The notes beneath the pieces were generated by a model that worked only from the letters and a program-made list of their open reading frames with translations, was not told the origin of the DNA and searched no databases. Made by a program: the position numbers and the translations under genes. A stretch of DNA of 6,126 nt from Methanosarcinaceae archaeon (GTDB lineage Archaea > Halobacteriota > Methanosarcinia > Methanosarcinales > Methanosarcinaceae): NCBI GenBank assembly GCA_030594665.1, contig JAUVET010000097.1:1-6126 (forward strand), read 5' to 3'. Numbering within the stretch: position 1 is the first letter of the stretch; each line of letters starts with the position of its first letter. Shown in pieces: positions 1 to 4,926 of the stretch.

Positions 1-494
1 AGTGGATTGTCTGCCTGTTCAAAATATTTCTCAGCAATGTAGGTGTATGCATAATTCCCGACCGCCCTGTGCGCTTCGTCAAAAGTGATGTGCGACACGT
101 CATGCAAGTTGATCCTTTTTGTAAGCAGGTCGTTCTCGATAACCTGTGGTGTGGACACGATAACCTTGCCTGTTTTCCACATCTCTTCACGCTTTGCAGG
201 GAGCAAGCTGCCCGTAAATGTAAGTATCTCGTCCTCAGGAAGCAAGAGGGCTTTTTTAAAAAAAGATGCATGCTGTTCGACAAGTGGTTTTGTAGGGGAT
301 AGTATCAGGACTTTGCCCCCGATCTTCTCAAGTCTTGATGCGACAACTAAAAGAGCGATTATGGTCTTACCAAGTCCGGTCGGGAGGACCACAAGACTGG
401 ATGCGGAAAGTGCGGTTCCGGTGAGGTTCAATTGGTAGAGCCTCTGCTCGACAGTATCCGGTCTTATCAATGGGTGTTTGATGTAGGTCGTCAT
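1..494 (-). CDS. hef: Hef-type helicase/nuclease, N-terminal part (runs off left edge)
   Basis: This is the first 164 codons of a superfamily 2 helicase, read on the minus strand from ATG at 494-492 with no stop before the window edge. Visible motifs are a Q-like N-terminus (HPLIRP, RLYQL, residues 7-22), Walker A PTGLGKT (38-44), motif Ia SPTKPLVEQH (66-75), STPQV (114-118) and the DEAH box (139-142), followed by RAVGNYAY. This spacing and wording match archaeal Hef, the XPF/FANCM-related enzyme that unwinds and cleaves stalled replication forks and branched DNA. The second RecA domain and the C-terminal ERCC4-type nuclease and HhH domains would lie beyond the edge and cannot be checked. A nuclease-less Hef relative is therefore possible. 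No Shine-Dalgarno precedes the start. A TATA-like element at about 540-548 would give a short leader, so transcription separate from glyS is plausible. Confidence 0.88.
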   Translation of the reverse strand, partial: MTTYIKHPLIRPDTVEQRLYQLNLTGTALSASSLVVLPTGLGKTIIALLVVASRLEKIGGKVLILSPTKPLVEQHASFFKKALLLPEDEILTFTGSLLPAKREEMWKTGKVIVSTPQVIENDLLTKRINLHDVSHITFDEAHRAVGNYAYTYIAEKYFEQADNP

Positions 495-539
495 GGTGTA
501 TCGTATATTATTTTGTAGTGGTATAATTCAGAGATTTTT

Positions 540-548
540 TAATATATT
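540..548 (-). promoter_or_regulatory. Candidate TATA box for hef
   Basis: Minus-strand AATATATTA followed by an A-run lies about 50 nt upstream of the hef ATG. Placing the start site about 26 nt downstream of the box gives a leader of roughly 24 nt. The call is by position and composition only; a second AT-rich stretch (505-530) is an alternative. Confidence 0.3.
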
Positions 549-566
549 CCGGATGAAATGAATCAT

Positions 567-681
567 GGTGAAAAAATCACCGCAGAGGACACTCACCTCC
601 TGCGGAGTTGAGTGCCTGCTACGCCCGCAAGGCGTGCAGGTCGCGAGAACGCAGAGGGTTCTTATTTTTCTTTGCGTTCTC
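567..681. repeat. Four-hairpin intergenic element (MITE/REP-like or structured RNA)
   Basis: Four inverted repeats follow one another almost without gaps in the glyS-hef spacer. The first is GGTGA/TCACC (567-571/577-581). The second is a 9-bp stem with one mismatch, ACTCA.CTCC/GGAG.TGAGT (591-613). The third is CCTGC-T-ACGCC/GGCGT-GCAGG with one bulged base (615-640). The fourth is a 12-bp stem, GAGAACGCAGAG/CTTTGCGTTCTC, with one G-U pair in the plus-strand RNA (645-656/670-681). The block is clearly more GC-rich than the flanking AT-rich DNA. The words GCAGAGGAC on the left and GTTCTCTG on the right make the outer ends imperfect inverted repeats. A 71-codon reading frame on the minus strand crosses it but looks incidental. 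The function is unknown; a dispersed non-autonomous repeat, a processing or termination site, or a small RNA are all possible. Confidence 0.6.
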
Positions 682-803
682 TGTAGGTTTTCGAACCATT
701 CCGGAAGATTACAAAAAATCTCATAATTTACACGTACACACAAATACGACCTTGTACCTTTTAAAGTTGTGCCATGCGGGGTGAAAGTATTCAGCCTATA
801 TAT

Positions 804-2576
804 CTACTGAACAGGCGTGCCCGCAGTCTTAAACTCTTTTTCTTCATAAACAAGGCTGTATATTACTTCCTCTATGTTTTTTATGGGTGTGCGTACCTGT
901 CCCATGGAATCACGATCACGGATTGTCACAGATCTATCATCAAGTGATTCGTAATCGATCGTTATGGAGTATGGTGTGCCAATCTCGTCGTTGCGCCTGT
1001 ATCTTCTGCCGATCGTGCCGGAATCGTCATAAGATACCAAAAGTCCCCTATCGCGGATCAGTGTAACGATCTCCTTTGCAGGAGCGATCAATTCGCTCTT
1101 TGTCATAAGTGGCAAAACTGCGACCTGGATTGGTGCGACCTCACTTTTGAGCTTGAACACAATTCTGGGTTCCTGTTCAGGTTCTTTGTCGTCTTTTCCG
1201 CCTTTTCTTTCCTGTGTTGCGACCATTTCTTCATTGAAAGCATGTTCCATTGTGCAGTAAAATATCCGGTCAATACCAAAAGAGGGTTCTATTACGTGGG
1301 GTACAATATTTTCGCCACTGACTTTTACTGTTTCCTCTGCAAATTCGACAAGATCCGATGGAACAACAAACTCTTCCCCATCCACAATAACCCTGATCTC
1401 GTTCTGCTCAAGTTCTTCCTGTGTCATGGTTTTGAGCGCATCCGCGATTGCCTTTGCTTTTCCTTTGAAGGCAGGTCCGAGTTTTCCCATATTCGGTTTC
1501 ACAACAAAGTTGGTGATCATTTTAGGTTCATCATATTCGATGTACACGGAAAGTTCGGTCTTGCTGGTCTTTGCATGCGCATTCAGGTCATAGTCTGTCC
1601 TGTCTGCAATACCCACAACTTCGATCCATCCGAACCTGTCAGTCTCAATTTCCGCATCCCAGCAGTCAATGGCATAGTGTGCCATCTCGTCTTTCATATG
1701 CTGCCTGAATCTCAGGTGTCCGGAGGATATGCCGACACGCTGAAGGAAATGGTTGGTAAGTGCGATATGGTATGCAAGGAATTCATGGGCAATGATCCCC
1801 TGTTTAAGTGCATCGCGAATTGTCATTTGCTCAACACTGCCGTGTACCTGTCCCTTCCGGGAGTATAGGTTAAGGAGTGTGTCTGCGAACCTCTCGATAT
1901 CCGGGTGTGTCTTATCACGCGGGTCAATGAAGATCTCTGCTTCTGCCTGTGTAAATTCCCGCAATCTGATCACACCCTGGCGAGGGGAGATCTCGTTGCG
2001 GTAGGCTTTGCCTATCTGGGTTGTTCCGAATGGGAGTTTGTCGCGGTAGAACTTCAGGAGTCTCTGGAAATTGACGAACATGCCCTGTGCGGTTTCGGGA
2101 CGCATGTAACCCTGGCGTCCTCCTCCGGGTCCGATGGCGGTTTCGAACATCAGGTTGAATTCGTATGCATCACCAAGGTCACCGCCGCATTCCGGGCATT
2201 TGATGTCATTGTCATTGATGAGTGTGTCCAGTTCGGTGTTGCTTAGTGCATCCGCGATCTCTACTATATTATCTACGAGATGGTCTGCCCTGAATGCTTC
2301 TGCGCATTTTTTGCATTCGCATAGCGGATCAGAAAAGCCACCGACATGACCGGATGCTACAAAAACGTCTTCTATTCCGATAGTCGGGGTCTCGATCTCC
2401 ATGTATCCTTCATGGATCACGTACAACTCACGCCATATTTGCTCGATCCTGCGCTTAAAAGTGCTGCCAAGTGGTCCGTAATCATAAAACCCTGCGGCAC
2501 CCCCGTAGAGTTCAAATGAGTTCCATAAAAAGCCGCGCCGTTTTGCCAGTTCGATAACTTTTTCATATTTGTCCAT
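804..2576 (-). CDS. glyS: Glycyl-tRNA synthetase (archaeal/eukaryotic type)
   Basis: This class II aminoacyl-tRNA synthetase of 590 aa charges tRNA-Gly with glycine in the cytoplasm using ATP. Its length is normal for the homodimeric archaeal/eukaryotic form. The N-terminus has the family signature GGAAGFYDYGPLG (25-37). A cysteine cluster, C86/C88/C91 and C127-x2-C130, looks like a zinc-binding insertion. Motif 2 is seen as YRNEISPRQG (192-201) continuing to LREFTQAE, and motif 3 as PSFGIDR (431-437). Residues from about 480 to 585 form the anticodon-binding domain. A charged stretch rich in K, D and E (458-469) sits between motif 3 and that domain. The start at 2576 gives the expected MDKYEKVIELAKRRGFLWNS N-terminus. 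There is no Shine-Dalgarno; a TATA-like GATATATC about 38 nt upstream implies a leader of around 10 nt. No frameshift or missing key residue is seen. Confidence 0.98.
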   Translation of the reverse strand: MDKYEKVIELAKRRGFLWNSFELYGGAAGFYDYGPLGSTFKRRIEQIWRELYVIHEGYMEIETPTIGIEDVFVASGHVGGFSDPLCECKKCAEAFRADHLVDNIVEIADALSNTELDTLINDNDIKCPECGGDLGDAYEFNLMFETAIGPGGGRQGYMRPETAQGMFVNFQRLLKFYRDKLPFGTTQIGKAYRNEISPRQGVIRLREFTQAEAEIFIDPRDKTHPDIERFADTLLNLYSRKGQVHGSVEQMTIRDALKQGIIAHEFLAYHIALTNHFLQRVGISSGHLRFRQHMKDEMAHYAIDCWDAEIETDRFGWIEVVGIADRTDYDLNAHAKTSKTELSVYIEYDEPKMITNFVVKPNMGKLGPAFKGKAKAIADALKTMTQEELEQNEIRVIVDGEEFVVPSDLVEFAEETVKVSGENIVPHVIEPSFGIDRIFYCTMEHAFNEEMVATQERKGGKDDKEPEQEPRIVFKLKSEVAPIQVAVLPLMTKSELIAPAKEIVTLIRDRGLLVSYDDSGTIGRRYRRNDEIGTPYSITIDYESLDDRSVTIRDRDSMGQVRTPIKNIEEVIYSLVYEEKEFKTAGTPVQ

Positions 2577-2610
2577 GGTAGAGTCTCAGAAATTGAATTT
2601 GAATTTGAAT

Positions 2611-2618
2611 GATATATC
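2611..2618 (-). promoter_or_regulatory. Candidate TATA box for glyS
   Basis: GATATATC lies about 38 nt upstream of the glyS ATG. With the usual archaeal spacing the transcript would start about 11 nt before the ATG, which fits the absence of a Shine-Dalgarno. The site is palindromic, so orientation is set only by the gene. A short run of GAATTT-like repeats (2591-2610) separates it from the start codon. Confidence 0.45.
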
Positions 2619-2973
2619 ATCGATATGTCCATTACATTTAATTGTATCGAGACGCTTACATGTTTTTCATAGTATATATTTTATAAATATATGGTGCGAG
2701 TTAAATTGCGTGTCATTGATGATTTTCTTATTTTGTACATTATGTTGGATATGGACACAAAATACAAAATTAATGGCCATAATATATATTAGTATGAACA
2801 TGCATATAGGCACTAGAAGCAAGGTCAAAAACGTCAAAAAAATCATATCGTACCACCTATGAATTTTTTTAAGTTTTCTAACGAAAAAGCCTTGCTTCAT
2901 CCAATCCTCTTATTTAGGGGTTGCTGGAATTTCGGTTTTGTGTATAAAGTACATCCTGTGTAGAAAATCAGGA

Positions 2974-2993
2974 TAGAATTCTGAGGCATCAAC
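2974..2993 (-). repeat. Partial copy (D) of the dispersed 40-bp repeat
   Basis: Twenty bases here match 16 of 20 bases at 5916-5935, the 5' core of repeat copy C. The minus-strand core reads GATGCCTCAGAATTCTA. Read in one frame, the two copies give VDASEF and VDASQF with mostly third-base changes. The rest of the 40-bp unit is not recognisable here, so this may be a remnant or a chance match. Confidence 0.3.
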
Positions 2994-3054
2994 GGAGGGT
3001 GCATGAAACGAACATATAGAAAAGTTTGTATAGATACATATATACATGATATAC

Positions 3055-3091
3055 ATAATATATACAATGTGAAAGGATATAATATATACAA
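3055..3091 (+). promoter_or_regulatory. Repeated TATA-like control region of the 45-aa ORF
   Basis: The 13-mer ATAATATATACAA occurs twice, at 3055-3067 and 3079-3091, with starts 24 bp apart. Further ATATACAT words lie just upstream (3038-3054). The first copy could serve as a TATA box giving a leader of about 35-40 nt. The second copy would put the start site almost on the Shine-Dalgarno, so it might instead be a protein-binding site. Repeated sites of this kind are typical of autoregulated toxin-antitoxin promoters, but low-complexity AT sequence can repeat by chance. Confidence 0.4.
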
Positions 3092-3111
3092 ATAATGTTT
3101 AATGAATTCTT

Positions 3112-3117
3112 GGAGGT
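3112..3117 (+). promoter_or_regulatory. Shine-Dalgarno of the 45-aa ORF
   Basis: GGAGGT lies six bases before ATG 3124. It is a near-perfect match to the archaeal anti-Shine-Dalgarno and is the main reason for treating the short frame as translated. Confidence 0.65.
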
Positions 3118-3123
3118 AAGTCT

Positions 3124-3261
3124 ATGGAAATTTCAAATGAAAAATCGATGAAAAAAGAAAAAGAGTATATTTTTACTGCACTTACCGAATCTGAAATCAT
3201 GCATCTTGAAGAAAGTATGCATCATAATCATGAATTAATGGTACGTTTGGCTCAATTGTAA
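3124..3261 (+). CDS. Small protein of 45 aa convergent with doc; candidate antitoxin
   Basis: I do not recognise this protein. It begins MEISNEKSMKKEKEYIF and ends HELMVRLAQL. It is highly charged at the N-terminus, and its second half (TESEIMHLEE... to the end) looks alpha-helical with several Met and His residues. It has no signal peptide or membrane segment. Support for a real gene comes from the GGAGGT six bases before ATG, the AT-rich promoter-like DNA upstream, and the hairpin plus T-run just after its stop. Its TAA (3259-3261) abuts the TAA of doc on the other strand (3262-3264). Phd-type antitoxins are normally encoded just upstream of doc on the same strand; none is there, which makes this the only nearby candidate partner. 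It could also be a truncated remnant of a longer antitoxin or an unrelated small protein. Confidence 0.55.
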   Translation: MEISNEKSMKKEKEYIFTALTESEIMHLEESMHHNHELMVRLAQL

Positions 3262-3654
3262 TTATCGACTCTTTTTGAGTCGTATACATCTTTTTTTTAA
3301 CCATTTATTGATATCGTCAATCTCGCACTCATATTTTGCAATTTTAAGCAAGAATTTTTCTATTCGAATTTTGTCCGTATGTATATGATAACCTTCGTCT
3401 CTTAGAATAATATCGGCAACTTGAAATGCAGTTCTTTTATGTCCATCCATAAAAGGGTGTCTTGTTATTATTCCATTCAAAACAATAGCCGCTTTTTCAA
3501 AATTATCGGCTCCCTTGTCAAGTTCAAATACCAAGAAATCAATAGTTCCTGAATTTAGAATGCCACCTACTCCCCCCAATTTTTCAATTATATAATCATG
3601 AATTTCAACAATCTTCTCTGTGGTTATAGCAATCATAAACACCAATAAATACAT
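3262..3654 (-). CDS. doc: Fic/Doc-family protein (death-on-curing type toxin)
   Basis: The protein has 130 aa, the usual size of a stand-alone Doc. The family signature is HPFMDGHKRTAF (66-77). His66 is the catalytic histidine, Asp70 the metal-binding acid, and Lys73/Arg74 belong to the Doc-type phosphate-binding end. Doc proteins phosphorylate EF-Tu and arrest translation; other Fic proteins transfer AMP. The Lys at 73 favours the Doc branch. Residue 72 is His where Asn is standard, which may or may not affect activity. The N-terminal helix ITTEKIVEIHDYIIEK and the stretch GILNSGTIDF are typical of the family. The start is uncertain. ATG 3654 has GAAGGA directly abutting it, whereas ATG 3636 (Met7) has GGTG three bases upstream and would remove the atypical MYLLVF. 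No antitoxin precedes it on the same strand, and the gene appears to be monocistronic with its own TATA box. Confidence 0.88.
   Translation of the reverse strand: MYLLVFMIAITTEKIVEIHDYIIEKLGGVGGILNSGTIDFLVFELDKGADNFEKAAIVLNGIITRHPFMDGHKRTAFQVADIILRDEGYHIHTDKIRIEKFLLKIAKYECEIDDINKWLKKRCIRLKKSR
3266..3298 (+). terminator. Hairpin and T-run after the 45-aa ORF, inside doc
   Basis: A perfect six-bp stem CGACTC/GAGTCG (3266-3271/3277-3282) with a TTTTT loop begins five bases after the plus-strand stop and is followed by eight T (3291-3298). T-runs terminate archaeal transcription, and the layout favours the plus-strand transcript. The same bases encode the last codons of doc (IRLKKSR), so the signal and the coding sequence overlap. 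On the doc strand the hairpin is not followed by a T-run. Confidence 0.55.
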
Positions 3655-3696
3655 TCCTTCAAAAAAATAGTTTTGTGTTAGGCCCCATGCTCATAA

Positions 3697-3707
3697 TTTT
3701 ATATATA
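3697..3707 (-). promoter_or_regulatory. TATA box of doc
   Basis: The minus strand reads CTATATATAAAA about 45-50 nt upstream of ATG 3654, a good archaeal TATA box. The expected start site near 3677 gives a leader of about 23 nt. The box lies between the arms of an inverted repeat, GTTTTGTG (3670-3677) and CACAAAAC (3715-3722), a possible operator. Confidence 0.5.
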
Positions 3708-3735
3708 GATGATGCACAAAACACATATATTATGC

Positions 3736-3774
3736 AGCCCCAGCCGCTCCACCCCCAATGAATTCGAGGGCATC
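3736..3774 (-). repeat. Dispersed 40-bp repeat, copy A
   Basis: This 39-bp copy starts ten bases after the lipoprotein stop codon. On the minus strand it runs from GATGCCCTCGAATTC to GCGGCTGGGGCT. Aligned with copy B it shows about 32 identical positions in 41 columns with two single-base gaps. Its minus-strand frame reads DALEF then GGG and ends in TAA shortly after, but no start or Shine-Dalgarno makes it a gene. Confidence 0.6.
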
Positions 3775-3783
3775 CCTGTTGTT

Positions 3784-4290
3784 TCATTTCCGCCTTCTTA
3801 GAAGATATGCCACCACCAGTAGTCCTGCGATTGTAAATACCGACTCAAATCCAGGCCCTTTTTCCGCGATTTTCCATTCTCCGTCAATTTTCACAACGGT
3901 GAAGTTTCCAGTCCCCACTTCCGTTTCCACTTTCGTCCCATCGTCATAAGTCGTTTTCATTGACATTGTGATCACATATTTATCATCTTCAATTTTTTCT
4001 TTATTAATGACCTTTAGATCGTGTATTTCGATTTTTTCACCTTTCTCTCCAAACATCTCTCCAAACATCTCTTCTATGTCTGATGGATCACCCACAAAAT
4101 AAGGTTCTAAAGTATCATAATGCACCACTAGATCCCAAGCCTTTTCGTATCTTCCTTCATCCAGGTACTCCGCGAAAGAGAATAGAACATCCTCTGGTTC
4201 ATCTTGATTTACCTTAACACAACCAGAAAAAATTATACTCGATGCTATCACTACGATAGTCATTAAGCAAACTATCCTTTTCTTCTTCAT
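3784..4290 (-). CDS. Small secreted lipoprotein with PGF-CTERM sorting tail
   Basis: The protein has 168 aa and is predicted to be exported and anchored outside the cell. Residues 1-24 form a lipoprotein-type signal: a KKKR start, a hydrophobic core (7-20) and the lipobox FSGC with Cys24. The C-terminus has the three parts of the PGF-CTERM archaeosortase signal: PGF (146-148), a hydrophobic helix (149-164) and RRRK. Between them, residues 33-143 resemble small NTF2-like or DUF4878-type extracellular domains (FAEYLDEGRYEKAWDLV, then beta strands ending DGEWKIAE). This assignment is tentative and no enzymatic residue is evident. Having both a lipid site and a sorting tail is unusual. A 12-bp in-frame duplication encodes EMFG twice (75-82 region). 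A strong AAGGAGG lies six bases before the ATG. The gene is flanked by copies A and B of the dispersed repeat. Confidence 0.8.
   Translation of the reverse strand: MKKKRIVCLMTIVVIASSIIFSGCVKVNQDEPEDVLFSFAEYLDEGRYEKAWDLVVHYDTLEPYFVGDPSDIEEMFGEMFGEKGEKIEIHDLKVINKEKIEDDKYVITMSMKTTYDDGTKVETEVGTGNFTVVKIDGEWKIAEKGPGFESVFTIAGLLVVAYLLRRRK
4047..4070. repeat. 12-bp tandem duplication within the lipoprotein gene
   Basis: CTCCAAACATCT occurs twice without a gap. It is in frame and yields EMFGEMFG in the protein, consistent with a replication-slippage duplication that keeps the reading frame. Confidence 0.8.
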
Positions 4291-4296
4291 TTATTT

Positions 4297-4303
4297 CCTC
4301 CTT
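4297..4303 (-). promoter_or_regulatory. Shine-Dalgarno of the lipoprotein gene
   Basis: The minus strand reads AAGGAGG six bases before ATG 4290, fixing the start that gives a proper signal peptide. It is the strongest ribosome-binding site on the minus strand here. Confidence 0.8.
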
Positions 4304-4316
4304 CTGCAGTACTTAG

Positions 4317-4357
4317 AGCCCCAACCGTTCCACCTCACAATGAAATTGCAAGGCATC
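4317..4357 (-). repeat. Dispersed 40-bp repeat, copy B
   Basis: This 41-bp copy lies in the leader of the lipoprotein gene, about 13 bases before its Shine-Dalgarno. The minus strand runs from GATGCCTTGCAATTT to GAACGGTTGGGGCT. It is about 78 percent identical to copy A on the other side of the gene and has the same orientation. A short frame beginning ATGCCTTGC ends in TAA immediately before the lipoprotein ATG; translation of it is not supported. Confidence 0.6.
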
Positions 4358-4431
4358 CTCGGTATCCCTATGCGGGATTTTACTGCATCTTAACTTCCTC
4401 GTCATTTTTTCTGATAATTAAGTTCTTGATA

Positions 4432-4920
4432 TTATTTCATAAATTTGAATGATTGGATACATACATCGAATGTTGGTTCATATTTAGCAAATAGATTAGG
4501 GGTTGTGCTACAAGTTATTATAAATTCATCGCCATCTTTAACAAAACCAACTTTTTTGGTTTTAAGGGCCAGTGCCCCCGAATATATTGCTTCAACAGCT
4601 TCGATATCATCCACTTTTATACGTTTCAAAGATTCCATTGCGCCTCTGAACCTGTGTACATTACGTATTGCAAGATTTTCAAGATCTTCAATAGACTCAT
4701 GAGTTACGTAAGTTGGCCCAGCCATAAGATTAATACCTCCACCCATTGGATCACTAAATTCAACTAGCATTTCTGGTGGTAGTTGGCTATTAATAATTCT
4801 CCATCCATTAGGGCACCTTATTGAACATCCATATTTATTGTTTAAGTATGTTCCATCAGCCAGTTTTTGCTTATTTTTAACACCTATATTATTGGCAATA
4901 CTATCCAGAATAGTTCCCAT
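4432..4920 (-). CDS. PsbP/DcrB-like domain protein, single domain
   Basis: This protein of 162 aa has no signal peptide or membrane segment, so it is probably cytoplasmic. Its fold resembles the alpha/beta sandwich of the Mog1/PsbP/DcrB (DUF1795-like) group: KYGCSIRCPNGW (29-40), strands around INLMAGPTY (63-71), SLKRIKVDDIEAVEAIY (97-113), and a C-terminal helix and strand with CIQSFKF (154-160). It is clearly paralogous to the N-terminal half of the upstream 312-aa protein, sharing the PNGW, SLKR.KVD..EA and C.QSFKF patterns. No function is established from the sequence; proteins of this fold are mostly binding or assembly factors. Only six bases separate its ATG from the upstream stop, so the two genes are probably one translationally coupled operon. 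Its own ribosome site is weak (AGGAT within the upstream gene's end, GGAAG next to the ATG). Confidence 0.75.
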   Translation of the reverse strand: MGTILDSIANNIGVKNKQKLADGTYLNNKYGCSIRCPNGWRIINSQLPPEMLVEFSDPMGGGINLMAGPTYVTHESIEDLENLAIRNVHRFRGAMESLKRIKVDDIEAVEAIYSGALALKTKKVGFVKDGDEFIITCSTTPNLFAKYEPTFDVCIQSFKFMK

Positions 4921-4926
4921 CTTCCA

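Larger units (their letters stand above)
2577..3111. other. AT-rich spacer without a supported gene
   Basis: These roughly 535 bases are strongly AT-rich. The left end holds the glyS promoter. A 77-codon minus-strand frame (2667-2900) has a GAGG four or five bases before its ATG, a basic N-terminus (KLKK) and one very hydrophobic stretch. Because AT-rich DNA produces such hydrophobic frames by chance, I do not call it a gene. Between 2953 and 2974 there is a small inverted repeat, ATCCTG/CAGGAT, with a 10-nt loop. At 2974-2993 there is a short match to the repeat family found around the lipoprotein and TPR genes. From about 3015 to 3091 the sequence is dominated by TATACA-type words, treated as the control region of the following ORF. 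Confidence 0.5.

Noticed and set aside
69..438. Two plus-strand frames of 77 and 117 codons at the left end
   Set aside because: They are antisense to the Hef helicase domain, whose Walker A and DEAH motifs are intact on the minus strand.
528..743. 71-codon minus-strand frame in the glyS-hef spacer
   Set aside because: It runs through the four-hairpin block, has no recognisable domain, and its sequence is dictated by the inverted repeats. A coding role is unlikely.
1242..1868. Long plus-strand frame (208 codons) and two further plus-strand frames (1753-2004, 1905-2246)
   Set aside because: All lie antisense to the well-supported glycyl-tRNA synthetase gene and have no family features; they are shadows of its codon use.
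2569..3091. Short frames on both strands in the AT-rich spacer (for example 2569-2862 plus, 2897-3091 minus)
   Set aside because: They have low-complexity hydrophobic or Ile/Tyr-rich content, no ribosome site and no recognisable family.
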